Below, one piece after another: positions 8,956 through 20,168 of a stretch of 64,000 bases of DNA. Below the pieces are notes generated by a model. That model saw only the letters and a program-made list of their open reading frames with translations. It was not told where the DNA came from and ran no database searches. This stretch comes from an uncultured Roseobacter sp. GTDB taxonomy: Bacteria; Pseudomonadota; Alphaproteobacteria; Rhodobacterales; Rhodobacteraceae. Each line of letters begins with the position of its first letter. The first letter of the stretch is position 1. A program made the position numbers and the translations under genes. The stretch covers positions 248,001 to 312,000 of the forward strand of contig CANKZM010000002.1 in NCBI GenBank assembly GCA_947488305.1, written 5' to 3'.

Positions 8956-9776
8956 CCGAATGTGGGATGAAACTTTCCGCCTGGTGACAGGGTAAAGATT
9001 TCGGCTCCGTCAGCGGTCACCCCGATCGAATGTTCAAACTGCGCGGAAAGGGACTTGTCGCGGGTGACGGCAGTCCAGTCGTCTGCAAGAGTTTTTGTCT
9101 CAGGGCGTCCAAGGTTCACCATCGGCTCAATCGTGAAGAACATGCCTTCTTCCAGCGTCGCACCCGTTCCACGTCGGCCATAGTGCAATACATTGGGTGG
9201 CGCATGAAAGACCTGCCCCAGACCGTGGCCGCAGAAATCTCTAACAACAGACATCCGGTGGCTTTCGACAAAGGATTGAATCGCAAAACCGATATCGCCA
9301 AAGGTATTGCCCGGTTTCACGGCCTCGATCCCCCGCATCAGCGCGTCATGGGTCACCTGGATCAAACGCTCCGCCTTGCGGGGCAAGCGTCCGGCGACGT
9401 ACATCCGGCTTGTGTCGCCGAACCAACCGTCAACGATGACGGTGACGTCGATGTTCAGAATGTCGCCATCCTTGAGGGTTTTGTCGCCGGGTATTCCGTG
9501 ACACACGACATGATTGACCGAGATACAGCTGGCATGTTTGTAGCCTTTGTAGCCTATGGTCGCAGAAGTCGCTCCGGCTTCCTCAACCAGTTCCTCGATC
9601 TTCTTGTCGATCGCGCCGGTGGTTTGGCCTACAAATACGAGGTCGGCGATGTCATCCAAGATGCGCGCAGCTAACGCGCCAGCCTCGTGCATGCCGGCAA
9701 AGTCCGACCGTTCATGTATCCGGATGCCATCTTTTGTCTGGCGTCCTTTGAAATCCTTGTCCACGTGGCTCTCCAT
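8952..9776 (-). CDS. map: Methionine aminopeptidase, type I
   Basis: This enzyme removes the initiator methionine from nascent proteins. The 274-residue protein carries the type I pattern: VCHGIPGDKTLKDGDILNIDVTV (first metal Asp), DGWFGDTSRMYVAG (second Asp), CGHGLGQVFHAPPNVLHYG (metal His and substrate-contact His), FTIEPMVN (Glu) and a terminal FEHSIGVTADGAEI (Glu). There is a short N-terminal extension but no SH3-type zinc finger. An internal ATG shortly after the first one is possible as the true start. It lies 54 bp downstream of sfsA on the same strand and they may be co-transcribed. Confidence 0.95.
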   Translation of the reverse strand: MESHVDKDFKGRQTKDGIRIHERSDFAGMHEAGALAARILDDIADLVFVGQTTGAIDKKIEELVEEAGATSATIGYKGYKHASCISVNHVVCHGIPGDKTLKDGDILNIDVTVIVDGWFGDTSRMYVAGRLPRKAERLIQVTHDALMRGIEAVKPGNTFGDIGFAIQSFVESHRMSVVRDFCGHGLGQVFHAPPNVLHYGRRGTGATLEEGMFFTIEPMVNLGRPETKTLADDWTAVTRDKSLSAQFEHSIGVTADGAEIFTLSPGGKFHPTFG

Positions 9777-9830
9777 CGTGCTTCTTTCTTCGGCCTTCTA
9801 ACGCGCAACGCGCGCAAGGGCCAGAGCGTC

Positions 9831-10538
9831 TCAGATCGCAATCTCCAACGGACCCGATACTTCGATGCCTTGGGGCGAGATATTGGTGCCGAAACAGAAA
9901 GTTTCAACGCCTGCCGCTGTTGCAGCGCGATATGCCGCGGCATAAGCAGGGTCAATATCGCTGGCCAGGGCAAATCGCGTGATATCGGTTCGTTGCACAA
10001 GATACAGCATTATAGCACGGTGATCTGCTTTGGCCATTTCGCTGAGTTCCGCCAGGTGTTTCGCACCGCGCGCCGTCACGCTGTCGGGAAATTCGGCCAA
10101 ACCAGGTTGTCTGCTCAGGGTCACGCTTTTCACTTCCACATAGGCGTCTGGCAGGCCGTCGCCGCTCAACAAAAAGTCGATGCGGCTGTTTCCACCGTAT
10201 TTCACCTCCGGGCGCACCAACGGGTAGGCAGCCAAGGGCGGCAAGGCTCGCGCGATGAGCGCAGCTTTGAGCGCGCGGTTTGGTAGTGACGTATCTACGC
10301 CGGTGAAGTGACCGTTTTCGTGATCGACCAGCCGCCAGCCGTATTTCAGCTTTTTCTTCGGGTCGTCATTGGGTTCCAGCCAGACCCGCGTATCGGGCTC
10401 TGCCAGTCCCATCATGGATCCCGGATTGGCGCAGTGCGCAGTGATTTCCGTGCCACACTCTTCAAGAACGCAATCGGCAAGAAACCTTTTGTATCGGCGC
10501 ATCAGTCGAGCGGGGACAAGTTCGGTTTGAAAGCGCAT
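9831..10538 (-). CDS. sfsA: SfsA family DNA/RNA nuclease (sugar fermentation stimulation protein)
   Basis: The chosen start at 10538 (MRFQTELVPARLMRRYKRF) gives 235 residues, normal for SfsA. Family hallmarks are AHCANPGSMMGL near residue 40, TSLPNRALKAAL, EVKYGGNSRIDFLL, YVEVKSVTL and FPDSVTARGAKHLAEL. SfsA has an OB-like N-terminal domain and a PD-(D/E)xK nuclease-like C-terminal domain; the exact physiological role is unsettled. The frame remains open upstream to 10610, but that part would overlap the divergent molybdopterin-binding-type gene at 10589 and lacks similarity. Confidence 0.92.
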   Translation of the reverse strand: MRFQTELVPARLMRRYKRFLADCVLEECGTEITAHCANPGSMMGLAEPDTRVWLEPNDDPKKKLKYGWRLVDHENGHFTGVDTSLPNRALKAALIARALPPLAAYPLVRPEVKYGGNSRIDFLLSGDGLPDAYVEVKSVTLSRQPGLAEFPDSVTARGAKHLAELSEMAKADHRAIMLYLVQRTDITRFALASDIDPAYAAAYRAATAAGVETFCFGTNISPQGIEVSGPLEIAI

Positions 10539-10588
10539 GAGCCCACGTCTATACATCGCTTGAAGGAAGACGCAAGGAGCGCTGCAGA

Positions 10589-11314
10589 ATGCCAAACCCA
10601 ACCGCAGCAATGCTGGTGATCGGCGATGAAATCCTGTCTGGCAGAACCCGCGATGCGAATATGTATCACCTTGCGGGGGCGCTGACGGAAGCGGGCATTT
10701 ATCTCGGAGAGGTCCGCATTGTCAGCGATGACTTTGACAGCATCGTTGCAGCCGTGAAAGCGCTGTCTGCCGCCTATGACTATGTTTTCACTAGCGGTGG
10801 GATCGGCCCCACACATGATGATATCACAGCAGATTGCATCGCAGCCGCTTTCGGACGCAGCATTGACGTGCGCGACGATGCCCGGGCTTTGCTCGCGCAA
10901 CATTACGCGCGATCCGGTCTGGAGCTAAATGCGGCACGGTTGCGAATGGCCAGGATCCCAGAGGGCGCCACGCTGATCGATAATCCGGTCTCCGTCGCGC
11001 CAGGTTTTGTACTGGAAAACGTGCATGTGATGGCGGGTGTGCCGTCCGTCTTCAAGGCAATGGTCGCGTCCGTCCTGCCAACGTTGACAGTTGGTGCGCC
11101 ACTGGTGTCTGAAACGCTGCGGATTGATAAGGGTGAAGGAGACATCGCGGGGCCGCTGGCATCGCTTGCCGAAGCGCATCCGGATCTGAGCATCGGGTGT
11201 TATCCGTTTCAGCAAAAGAACGGCGCTTATGGTGCCAATGTGGTCATCCGCGGTTTTGAAGCGGAAGATGTGAAGCGCGCGATAAAGCAGCTTGCGGCGG
11301 TCTTGCAGGAATGA
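10589..11314 (+). CDS. Molybdopterin-binding domain protein, CinA N-terminal type
   Basis: A 241-residue protein with the MoCF-binding (MoaB/CinA N-terminal) fold. Visible motifs are IGDEILSGRTRDANM near residue 10 and TSGGIGPTHDDITA near 68, both typical of the COG1058 half of CinA. The NMN-deamidase half of full-length CinA is absent, and no separate one is seen here. Function in Alphaproteobacteria is not established; pyrophosphatase or cofactor-repair roles have been proposed for the family. It overlaps the next acetyltransferase gene by 4 bp (ATGA), so the two are coupled. Confidence 0.88.
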   Translation: MPNPTAAMLVIGDEILSGRTRDANMYHLAGALTEAGIYLGEVRIVSDDFDSIVAAVKALSAAYDYVFTSGGIGPTHDDITADCIAAAFGRSIDVRDDARALLAQHYARSGLELNAARLRMARIPEGATLIDNPVSVAPGFVLENVHVMAGVPSVFKAMVASVLPTLTVGAPLVSETLRIDKGEGDIAGPLASLAEAHPDLSIGCYPFQQKNGAYGANVVIRGFEAEDVKRAIKQLAAVLQE

Positions 11315-12030
11315 TGCGTCAGACGGCGGATAGGTTCTTTGAGGCCATCGACGCCACGTGGCCTGCTGCTCGGATCATCCGGCAAGGGCCGATCACCATA
11401 AGGGACGGGCAGGGCGGCGGCAAAAGAGTGTCCGCCGCGACCGCTGACGCGCCTGTAAGCGGCGCCGATATTTCGGCGGTGGAAGCCGAAATGCAGTGTC
11501 TGGGCCAGCATCCCTTGTTCATGATCCGGCAGGGAGAGACCGAATTTGACGAGGTGTTGGAGCGTCGGGGATATGCCGTTGTCGATCCGGTAGTGGTCAT
11601 GGCGACTGACATTGCGAATTTGACAGATGTGCCTGTTCCGCGCCTCGCTGCATTTGCGATCTGGGAACCTTTAGCGATCATGGCCGAGATATGGGCAAAG
11701 GGCGGCATAGGCCCCGCAAGGCTTGAGGTGATGCATCGCGCGTCTCTTAAGACTGCGGTGTTCGCGCGTTCAAACCAAAAACCCGCGGGCACCGGGTTCG
11801 CGGCCGTGGATCAGGAGATCGCCATGGTGCATGCGGTCGAAGTACTGCCGGAGCATCGCAGGCAGGGTGTCGCAGGCTGGATCATGCGCCAGGCGGCCAC
11901 TTGGGCACAGGCGAATGGTGCGACGACAATGGCGGTCTTGTGCACCAAAGAAAACACGGCTGCTTTGAAGCTTTATGCAGGTCTTGGGTTTGAACCGGTC
12001 ACCGAATACCATTACCGTCAATTATCCTAA
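11311..12030 (+). CDS. GNAT family N-acetyltransferase
   Basis: The C-terminal half has the GNAT acetyl-CoA-binding region: VEVLPEHRRQGVAGWIMRQA (motif A, R/QxxGxG/A form) followed by VLCTKENTAALKLYAGLGFEPV (motif B). The N-terminal 130 residues are less conserved and include a probable second degenerate GNAT-like part. Substrate unknown. Length 239 residues. The gene starts inside the stop of the CinA-like gene and ends 13 bp before the peroxidase-related gene, so it belongs to the operon 10589-13575. Confidence 0.85.
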   Translation: MMRQTADRFFEAIDATWPAARIIRQGPITIRDGQGGGKRVSAATADAPVSGADISAVEAEMQCLGQHPLFMIRQGETEFDEVLERRGYAVVDPVVVMATDIANLTDVPVPRLAAFAIWEPLAIMAEIWAKGGIGPARLEVMHRASLKTAVFARSNQKPAGTGFAAVDQEIAMVHAVEVLPEHRRQGVAGWIMRQAATWAQANGATTMAVLCTKENTAALKLYAGLGFEPVTEYHYRQLS

Positions 12031-12043
12031 GCCGGAGACCCGA

Positions 12044-12619
12044 ATGATGGCTGAAACCGATATGCCCACTGCGCTCGATCTGCCAATGGTCGATCCCTTG
12101 CCGGAGCCGACGCAAAAGTATTTTGACATTTGTCAGGAAAAGCTTGGGATGATTCCGAACGTGTTGCGCGCCTACGCGTTCGACATTGAGAAGCTGGATG
12201 CCTTTACCGGGATCTACAACAACCTGATGCTCGCCCCCTCGGGTCTTTCCAAACTGGAACGGGAAATGATTGCCGTGGTGGTGTCTTCCATCAACAAGTG
12301 TTTTTATTGCCTTGTGGCGCATGGCGCAGCGGTCCGACAAATGTCAGGTGATCCGGCACTGGGCGAAGCCTTGGTGATGAATTACCGCGTGGCAAATCTT
12401 GATGGTCGCCAACGCGCTATGCTTGATTTCGCGGCAAAAATGACAACGGCCAGTGCGACGATTGAAGAAGCGGACCGTCAGGCTTTGCGCCACGTGGGTC
12501 TTACCGACGCGGACATCTGGGACATCGCGAATGTTGCCGGGTTTTTCAACATGACCAATCGCGTGGCGAGCGCCACCAAAATGCGCCCCAACGAAGACTA
12601 TCACGCTCAGACCAGATGA
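12044..12619 (+). CDS. Peroxidase-related enzyme, AhpD/carboxymuconolactone decarboxylase fold
   Basis: The protein (191 residues from ATG 12044; a second ATG follows directly) resembles the uncharacterised peroxidase-related family within the AhpD-like fold. The redox motif CFYCLVAHG carries the CxxC pair and a nearby His of AhpD proteins. The surrounding KLEREMIAVVVSSINK and the C-terminal VAGFFNMTNRVAS segments are typical. AhpD-type proteins reduce peroxidases through the CxxC disulfide; the specific partner here is unknown, though a peroxiredoxin lies 5 kb away. The last codons overlap the OmpA-like gene by 4 bp. Confidence 0.88.
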   Translation: MMAETDMPTALDLPMVDPLPEPTQKYFDICQEKLGMIPNVLRAYAFDIEKLDAFTGIYNNLMLAPSGLSKLEREMIAVVVSSINKCFYCLVAHGAAVRQMSGDPALGEALVMNYRVANLDGRQRAMLDFAAKMTTASATIEEADRQALRHVGLTDADIWDIANVAGFFNMTNRVASATKMRPNEDYHAQTR

Positions 12620-13575
12620 AACGACTGGTCCAGATTGTCCTTTTTTGCTGTGTTGCGGTCTTGGGTTGCCCCTTTCCTGCGCAAGCATTTGAACCCATGC
12701 TTCCGGCAACGGCGCAGCTGACTGCGGAGCGTGCATCGGTGCCGGATAACTTCAATGCTCCGCTAGCCGCGTTTGACGGAAGCACTGTTCCAACTGTATC
12801 GCTTGAGGGTGCCATCATGCGCCGGGCATGGCGGATCAACTCGACAGGGTTGACCACCCTGCAAGTCATCTTGCCATTGCGACAGCAGCTGGAAGACGCT
12901 GGCTACGATTTGCAATTTGAGTGTGAAGCGAGCACATGCGGGGGGTTTGACTTTCGCTTTGAGGTTGAAGTGCTTCCAGGCCCGAACATGTATGTGAATA
13001 TCTCGCGATATCGGTACCTCACCGCCCTGCGGGGCGGTCCCGAAGCGCCGTCAAAAGCTGTCGGCGTGTTGGTCAGTGTCACAGCCGGATCAGCATATGT
13101 TCAGGTCATCTCTGCGGACACAACGTTGAATGCGCCGCCAGAGACGATTCCGGACGTTCTAACCGTCGAAAACAAATCCGAACCACCTTCCGGAAGCCAG
13201 GGTTTTGAAGCCAGATTGTTTGAGCAGGGTCGTGTCATTCTGGACGACCTTGAATTTGCAACGGGCAGTACCGAATTGGGTGTCGGTCCTTATGAAACCT
13301 TGACGGCGCTTGCTGCCATTCTTGAAAAACGGCCCAACCTTCGTGTTGCGCTCGTGGGGCATACCGACACGGTTGGGGGGCTGGACCCAAACATCGCATT
13401 GTCACGGGCACGCGCACAATCCGTACGGGATCGGCTGATATCGGCGTTCGACGCGGATGCGACGCGGCTCGATGCCGAAGGCATGGGTTATCTGTCGCCG
13501 ATCGCACCGAACCTGACCGAAGAAGGCCGCAGGCAAAACCGGCGCGTAGAGGTCATACTGGTACGGGAAGAATAA
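12616..13575 (+). CDS. OmpA family protein with peptidoglycan-binding C-terminus
   Basis: A 319-residue envelope protein. Residues 1-24 form a signal peptide (hydrophobic, ending PAQA). The central part up to residue 200 is not recognised but contains a CEASTCGG pair that may form a disulfide. The C-terminal 110 residues are an OmpA/MotB-like domain: FATGSTELG, VALVGHTDTVGGLDPN, LSRARAQSVRDRL and EEGRRQNRRVEVIL, with the Asp and Arg that bind diaminopimelate. No beta-barrel is evident, so it may be periplasmic. It is the last gene of the operon starting at 10589. Confidence 0.88.
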   Translation: MKRLVQIVLFCCVAVLGCPFPAQAFEPMLPATAQLTAERASVPDNFNAPLAAFDGSTVPTVSLEGAIMRRAWRINSTGLTTLQVILPLRQQLEDAGYDLQFECEASTCGGFDFRFEVEVLPGPNMYVNISRYRYLTALRGGPEAPSKAVGVLVSVTAGSAYVQVISADTTLNAPPETIPDVLTVENKSEPPSGSQGFEARLFEQGRVILDDLEFATGSTELGVGPYETLTALAAILEKRPNLRVALVGHTDTVGGLDPNIALSRARAQSVRDRLISAFDADATRLDAEGMGYLSPIAPNLTEEGRRQNRRVEVILVREE

Positions 13576-13578
13576 AAA

Positions 13579-13608
13579 TGCCCCGGTGCGGACAACCGCG
13601 CCGAGGCA
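13579..13608 (-). terminator. Rho-independent terminator for the LysR gene
   Basis: Inverted repeat with arms 13580-13591 and 13596-13607 (12 bp, two G-A type mismatches at most, 4-nt loop). Read on the minus strand the stem is followed by ATTTTTATT, giving a good U tract for the LysR transcript. It sits 4 bp after the OmpA-like stop codon and may also slow plus-strand transcription. Confidence 0.7.
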
Positions 13609-13633
13609 AGCTCACCGAGGGACAGCGAGTAAA

Positions 13634-14539
13634 CTACCAGTCCGAGGGGCCCTTATCGGCAAAGGCATGGACAAGAAAGTCGATAAAGGCGCGCACTTTG
13701 GGCTGTGTGAAACGCCCGGGCGGATAAACGGCGTAGATGCCTTGCGATTCCATTGGAAGGTCTGGGATTGCATCCTCAACCAGTCCATTTTCCATTGCCT
13801 CAGCGTAAAGAAAACTTGGCAAATAGGCGATGCCGAGACCTGAGATTGCCGCATTAAGCAATGATTGCCCATCGTTGACGCTCAGCCAGCCAGCGGTGCG
13901 TACCTGGCGCTTTTCGCCAGACGGCGCCGTCAGTTTCCATACATTCCCGGACGACTGGTTCGAGTAATGCAGCAATTTGTGCCCGTTAAGGTCGTCAATC
14001 TTTTCCGGTCGTCCAAATTTCTCAAAATAATCGGGGCTCGCGATCATGCGTTTGGTGGTTTCGGTCAGCTTGCGCGCACGCAGCGTGCTGTCTTCCAGCT
14101 CACCAATCCGAACCGCCATGTCGAAACCCTCTGAGATTAGTTCGACATAACGATTGTTCAGCACCATGTTCACGGTGATGTCCGGAAAGTCGCTCAGGAA
14201 CTCGCTCAACACCGGTGACAGGTGGTTCACACCGAAATCAGTGGCCACCGATATCCGAAGCAGCCCAGAAGGTGCGCTTTGCATCGATGTTACCAGCGCA
14301 TCAGCCTCGCCTGCATCGTTGAGCACCCGGCGCGCGCGATCGTAGTAGGCCAATCCTATTTCCGTCGGGCTGACGCGGCGGGTTGTCCGGTTCAATAGAC
14401 GCGCACCCAACCGCGCCTCCAACGAAGAGACGTGCTTGGAGACAGCGGATTTGGAAATCCCCATCTTTTTTGCCGCGTCTGTAAACCCGCCCTGGTCCAC
14501 GACAGTCGCAAATGCTTCCATTTCGGTAAGACGGTCCAT
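13634..14539 (-). CDS. LysR family transcriptional regulator
   Basis: A 301-residue LysR regulator. The start at 14539 (MDRLTEMEAFATVVDQGGF) is preceded by a GAAGGAAG ribosome binding site; an open extension upstream lacks family character. The winged helix lies at residues 1-60, with the recognition region KKMGISKSAVSKHVSSLEARLG and the RTTRRVSPTEIG wing. The rest is the effector-binding domain, of the group near DsdC/AaeR-like regulators that act on aromatic or quinone-type signals, though the effector is unknown. It is divergent from the DUF4399 gene at 15081, with 540 bp between them, and that intergenic DNA is the probable target. Confidence 0.92.
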   Translation of the reverse strand: MDRLTEMEAFATVVDQGGFTDAAKKMGISKSAVSKHVSSLEARLGARLLNRTTRRVSPTEIGLAYYDRARRVLNDAGEADALVTSMQSAPSGLLRISVATDFGVNHLSPVLSEFLSDFPDITVNMVLNNRYVELISEGFDMAVRIGELEDSTLRARKLTETTKRMIASPDYFEKFGRPEKIDDLNGHKLLHYSNQSSGNVWKLTAPSGEKRQVRTAGWLSVNDGQSLLNAAISGLGIAYLPSFLYAEAMENGLVEDAIPDLPMESQGIYAVYPPGRFTQPKVRAFIDFLVHAFADKGPSDW

Positions 14540-15080
14540 CGAAACTTCCTTCAAATCGTTCAATGTCGGTATGACGGTCAATTCGGGCAGGAACGGGGCA
14601 GGTCTGAGACAGTATCGCGGTTTTTGCATGGATCGTTCCGGGCGCGGAAACGCTGCACGAAACTGCCAGAGGTTCGGAGTGAAGATTTCCTTCTACTTAT
14701 AAGTGTTTATCGGACGTGTCGCGCTGTCCCTTGGTATCGCTTGCGCCAATTGGAATATCCGGAACCCAATGCCCGATTGCAAGCTTAAACTATTAAACAC
14801 AATAAGAATTTGTGATTTGAATACAGTATAGACACATCTTTTTAGTTCGAAGTTCGCCCAAATGGAATCAGCTTAAGGTTGTTAAATTTGGATCGGAGTA
14901 ATTCGTTTCGGCCAACGCTGCATTTTCGGTCACGGACCGCACCATTGATCTCCGTGAAGCAGTAGAACGGCAAAGAAACGCCAAGTTCAGTAACCTTGAT
15001 CGCACAAATCTGTGACCCGCGCTCGGTGGAACTCGCCGCCCGACGGCTTAAATCGTTTCATGTTTAAAGGAGGACAGAAC
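14540..15080. promoter_or_regulatory. Divergent intergenic region between LysR and DUF4399 genes
   Basis: A 541-bp AT-richer stretch without a convincing gene. It holds a perfect 10-bp palindrome ACTTATAAGT at 14695-14704, about 155 bp upstream of the LysR start, and a strong ribosome binding site (AAAGGAGGA) at 15066-15074 for the DUF4399 gene. No confident promoter was placed. Confidence 0.45.
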
Positions 15081-15524
15081 ATGAAAGTTATTTTGGCTGC
15101 TATTGCCGCTCTCGGAATTTCAACGTCGCCGCTCATTGCCGGTGGGGAGACGGAATCTAACCCTGATGCAAAAGTCTATTTTATCAATTTGGAGGACGGG
15201 CAAACCGTGACGTCGCCTGCGCAGATAAAATTCGGGTTGCGTGGGATGGGCGTTGCGCCAGCAGGTGCAGAAAAAGAGATGACGGGGCATCATCATTTGT
15301 TCATCAATCGCCCGCCCTTGGGGCAAGGAGAAGATGGAGCTGATGAATTGGAGAACGGTATCCCGGCAGACGAAAACCATGTCCACTTTGGTGGGGGGCA
15401 GACCGAAACCGAGCTCGAACTGCCGCCCGGGCAACACACTTTGCAGTTGGTATTGGGGGATGCGGGCCACGTGCCGCACAGCACGCCGATCGTATCCGAG
15501 GTCATTACGATTATCGTGGAATAA
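15081..15524 (+). CDS. DUF4399 family periplasmic protein, His-rich
   Basis: A 147-residue exported protein. The start is set by AAAGGAGGACAG 7 bp upstream. Residues 1-20 form a signal peptide. The mature part shows the DUF4399 pattern: FGLRGMGVAPAG, TGHHHLFIN, HVHFGGGQTETEL, PPGQHTLQLVLGD and HVPHSTPI. The spaced histidines (GHHH, HVHF, QHT, HVPH) would suit metal binding, which is an inference. Proteins of this type are common in marine bacteria but no function is known to me. It ends 1 bp before the convergent fadH gene and may be controlled by the divergent LysR regulator. Confidence 0.85.
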   Translation: MKVILAAIAALGISTSPLIAGGETESNPDAKVYFINLEDGQTVTSPAQIKFGLRGMGVAPAGAEKEMTGHHHLFINRPPLGQGEDGADELENGIPADENHVHFGGGQTETELELPPGQHTLQLVLGDAGHVPHSTPIVSEVITIIVE

Positions 15525-15525
15525 C

Positions 15526-17553
<2,028 letters not shown>

Positions 17554-17644
17554 TCAGAACCCTCCCCGGTGATGGTTGCAGTGACATCGCATTTTCCACT
17601 AAAGCCTGTCACGCGCAACGCGGCGTCACAATTGGAAACGGGCC

Positions 17645-18106
17645 ATGCAGATCAGAAAAGCGGCAATCAGCGACGCATCAGTGCTGGCTGACGTGTTCTA
17701 CAGAGCTGTGCGGGAAGGCCCAAGCCCTTACTCGCAAGCACAGCGAGCGGCCTGGATGCCACGACCGCCTGGCCGCGAGGCTTTTGCAGAACGTCTGGCA
17801 GCCAAGCAAGTGCTTCTGGGTGAGGATCGCGGCGCGATCATTGGTTTCATGACGTTGGAAACGGGTGGATATATCGATCTGGCATATATTCTTCCCGCAT
17901 ACCGTGGCCGAGGTGTCTTTCGCGCGCTCTTTTCCGAGATCGAGACACTTGCTCGTCAAGAAAATGAAGCCCGCCTTTGGGTCCACGCGAGCCTGATGGC
18001 GCAACCGGCCTTTCAGGCGGTGGGTTTCTTGGTTATGCATCACGAAACGGTGGAGCGTGCCGGGCAGATTTTGGCCCGCGCCCAGATGGAGAAACACCTG
18101 ACATGA
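17645..18106 (+). CDS. GNAT family N-acetyltransferase
   Basis: A 153-residue single-domain acetyltransferase. Motif A is visible as [22 protein letters not shown], with the RGxGxx acetyl-CoA loop, and motif B as [23 protein letters not shown]. The N-terminus [25 protein letters not shown] is typical of small GNAT enzymes. Substrate is unknown. It overlaps rppH by 4 bp (ATGA), so they form a two-gene operon. Confidence 0.88.
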   Translation: MQIRKAAISDASVLADVFYRAVREGPSPYSQAQRAAWMPRPPGREAFAERLAAKQVLLGEDRGAIIGFMTLETGGYIDLAYILPAYRGRGVFRALFSEIETLARQENEARLWVHASLMAQPAFQAVGFLVMHHETVERAGQILARAQMEKHLT

Positions 18107-18585
18107 CCCCGGAAGAGATTGCACAATTGCCCTATCGTCCTTGCGTGGGGGTGATGTTGATGAACGCAAACCGCGACGTGTTTGTCGGACAACGCATCGA
18201 CAACTACAAGGACGCCTGGCAAATGCCGCAAGGGGGTGTGGACAAAGGTGAAGCGCCTCGCGATGCCGCTTTGCGCGAACTATGGGAAGAAACGGGGGTC
18301 GATCCTGCATTGGTCTCCATTGTCGCGGAGACGCCCAACTGGCTGCCGTATGAGCTCCCGCACGATCTTGTACCTAAACTCTGGAAGGGCCGGTATCGCG
18401 GGCAGGAGCAGAAGTGGTTCTTGATGCATTTCTCTGGTGAGGATCGCGACATCAACATTGCAACAGAGCATCCGGAATTCTCGCTTTGGCGCTGGATACC
18501 CACGGATGAACTGGTGGCCAATATCGTGCCGTTCAAACGGGACGTTTACGAGGCTGTGCTCGACGCTTTCGCCGATCACCTCTAG
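18103..18585 (+). CDS. rppH: RNA pyrophosphohydrolase (Nudix)
   Basis: RppH removes pyrophosphate from the 5' end of triphosphorylated mRNA and so triggers decay. From the ATG at 18103 the protein is 160 residues, the usual length. It starts with [13 protein letters not shown] and has the complete Nudix box [23 protein letters not shown] (positions about 39-61, with the REL-EE metal-binding Glu residues). The aromatic-rich [11 protein letters not shown] and FSLWRWIP segments are typical of the RppH/Ap4A-hydrolase group. A 4-bp overlap couples it to the upstream GNAT gene. Its 3' end overlaps the convergent GNAT gene by 4 bp. Confidence 0.93.
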   Translation: MTPEEIAQLPYRPCVGVMLMNANRDVFVGQRIDNYKDAWQMPQGGVDKGEAPRDAALRELWEETGVDPALVSIVAETPNWLPYELPHDLVPKLWKGRYRGQEQKWFLMHFSGEDRDINIATEHPEFSLWRWIPTDELVANIVPFKRDVYEAVLDAFADHL

Positions 18586-19178
18586 GGGTCAAAAATCGGG
18601 ACATGAGGGCCTGCGGCGCGCGGCAGGATGCCAGACACGCGCGGGTCGTCGTCGATCTTAACCGCCTGTCGCACGGGCACGAAGCCGCTGCGTCGGTAAA
18701 AGCCAAGCGCCTGTGGGCTGTCGAGGGTACATGTATCGAGGTGAAAACGCCGGATCGGTCGCTTCCAGGCGCGTTCTATCGCAGCATTCATAAGGTAGCG
18801 GCCCGATCCGGTACCGATCAGCGCGGCTGTCAAACCAAAATACACGAGTTCACAGGCTCCGGGCTGGGAAAAATCAAGTTCGAGCAACGCTTCGTCACGT
18901 CCGTCACGGCGCAGCGTATAGTGTTCGACGTTGGGGGCGTCGAGGACTCGGGAAAGTGCGGTATCGTCGAGCTTGCGCCGCCCGTACCAAAGCCAGTCGC
19001 GTGAGCCGACGCGCTCGAAAATGTCCCGGAACCAGCCAACATCGGCATCAACCACCTCAAAGCTCACGCCATCAGGGAGTTTTGCGGCCCGTGGCGGGGG
19101 CGGGGCGGTCATTTCCAGATAGGTAACGACCGTGGCCACCTTACCCATTGGCACCGGGTGAACGTCATTTGACAACAT
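18582..19178 (-). CDS. GNAT family N-acetyltransferase
   Basis: A 198-residue acetyltransferase. The family core lies in the second half: [28 protein letters not shown] (GxGxGxxL acetyl-CoA loop) and [22 protein letters not shown]. The N-terminal segment with [22 protein letters not shown] is also seen in a group of alphaproteobacterial GNAT proteins, and the substrate is not known. It lies 3 bp downstream of the PfkB kinase gene, so it is probably the third gene of an operon nth-pfkB-GNAT. Confidence 0.87.
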   Translation of the reverse strand: MLSNDVHPVPMGKVATVVTYLEMTAPPPPRAAKLPDGVSFEVVDADVGWFRDIFERVGSRDWLWYGRRKLDDTALSRVLDAPNVEHYTLRRDGRDEALLELDFSQPGACELVYFGLTAALIGTGSGRYLMNAAIERAWKRPIRRFHLDTCTLDSPQALGFYRRSGFVPVRQAVKIDDDPRVSGILPRAAGPHVPIFDP

Positions 19179-19181
19179 GGT

Positions 19182-20168
19182 TCAGACGAGACCCGCCGAT
19201 CTGAACGTCTGCATCATGTCTTTCTGGGGGCGCGGTCCCACATGGCTGATGACTTCAGCGGCGCAAAGATTACCCATGCGGGCACAGACATCCATCTCGC
19301 GCCCCGTGGCGACACCATAGAGAAACCCTGCGGCAAACTGGTCTCCGGCACCGGTGGCATCAACAGGCGTGACTTTTTCGACGGGCACATCGATGCGTTT
19401 GCCGTCCGTTACGATGGTCACACCGTCGGACGACCGGGTACAGACCACCATAGGGCAGATTTCGGACGTCTTTTCCAATGCAGTTTCGATGTTCGTTTCA
19501 AAGAGGGATTCGATTTCGTGTTGGTTGCCAATCACGTAGTCGAGGTCATTCTTTATCAGCGACAGGAAGTCAGCCCGGTGGCGTTCGACGCAAAACGGAT
19601 CAGATATCGCAATGCCAGCGATGCCGCCGCCCGCCTTCGTGGCACGTGCCGCTTCGCGGAAGGCCGTTTTGCCCGCATCATGGTCAAAAAGGTAGCCTTC
19701 AAGCAGCATGATCCGCGCATTTCCGGCAACTTCGGCCGGAACGTCATCGGATGTCAGGCCGGTGGAGATGCCAAGGTAGGTATTCATTGACCGCTCCCCA
19801 TCGGGGGCCACAAAAATCATGCTGCGGGATGTCGGGACCTCCGCGTCATCCACGGGGGGATTCACAAAATCAATCCCGTTGTCGGTCATTGCGCTGGCAT
19901 AGAATCTGCCCAAAGCATCGTTACGAACACGCCCGATGAAGGCTGTCTGCAAACCCAATGCGCCAACACCCGCAACGGTATTGGCAACGGCGCCTCCCGG
20001 GGTCTGCAACCTGTCGTTCATTGAGCCGTAGAGCTTTTCGGAGCGGTCCTGATCGACCAGTTGCATGATGCCTTTCTCAATCCCCATGAGATCGAGAAAA
20101 CTATCATCGGCATGGGTGATGACATCGACAACGGCGTTACCGATGCCGACAACCTGATAGTGTTTCAT
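19182..20168 (-). CDS. PfkB family carbohydrate kinase, adenosine kinase type
   Basis: A 328-residue ribokinase-fold enzyme. The substrate-binding signature is GGAVANTVAGVGALGLQTAFIGRVRNDALG (about residues 57-86), and the ATP-site motif DATGAGDQFAAGFLYG (about 270) contains the catalytic Asp. The start MKHYQVVGIGNAVVDVITH and the lid region are those of the adenosine-kinase-like group widespread in Alphaproteobacteria, where the substrate is usually annotated as adenosine without direct proof. It overlaps the nth stop codon by 4 bp (ATGA) and so is coupled to the repair gene. Confidence 0.9.
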   Translation of the reverse strand: MKHYQVVGIGNAVVDVITHADDSFLDLMGIEKGIMQLVDQDRSEKLYGSMNDRLQTPGGAVANTVAGVGALGLQTAFIGRVRNDALGRFYASAMTDNGIDFVNPPVDDAEVPTSRSMIFVAPDGERSMNTYLGISTGLTSDDVPAEVAGNARIMLLEGYLFDHDAGKTAFREAARATKAGGGIAGIAISDPFCVERHRADFLSLIKNDLDYVIGNQHEIESLFETNIETALEKTSEICPMVVCTRSSDGVTIVTDGKRIDVPVEKVTPVDATGAGDQFAAGFLYGVATGREMDVCARMGNLCAAEVISHVGPRPQKDMMQTFRSAGLV

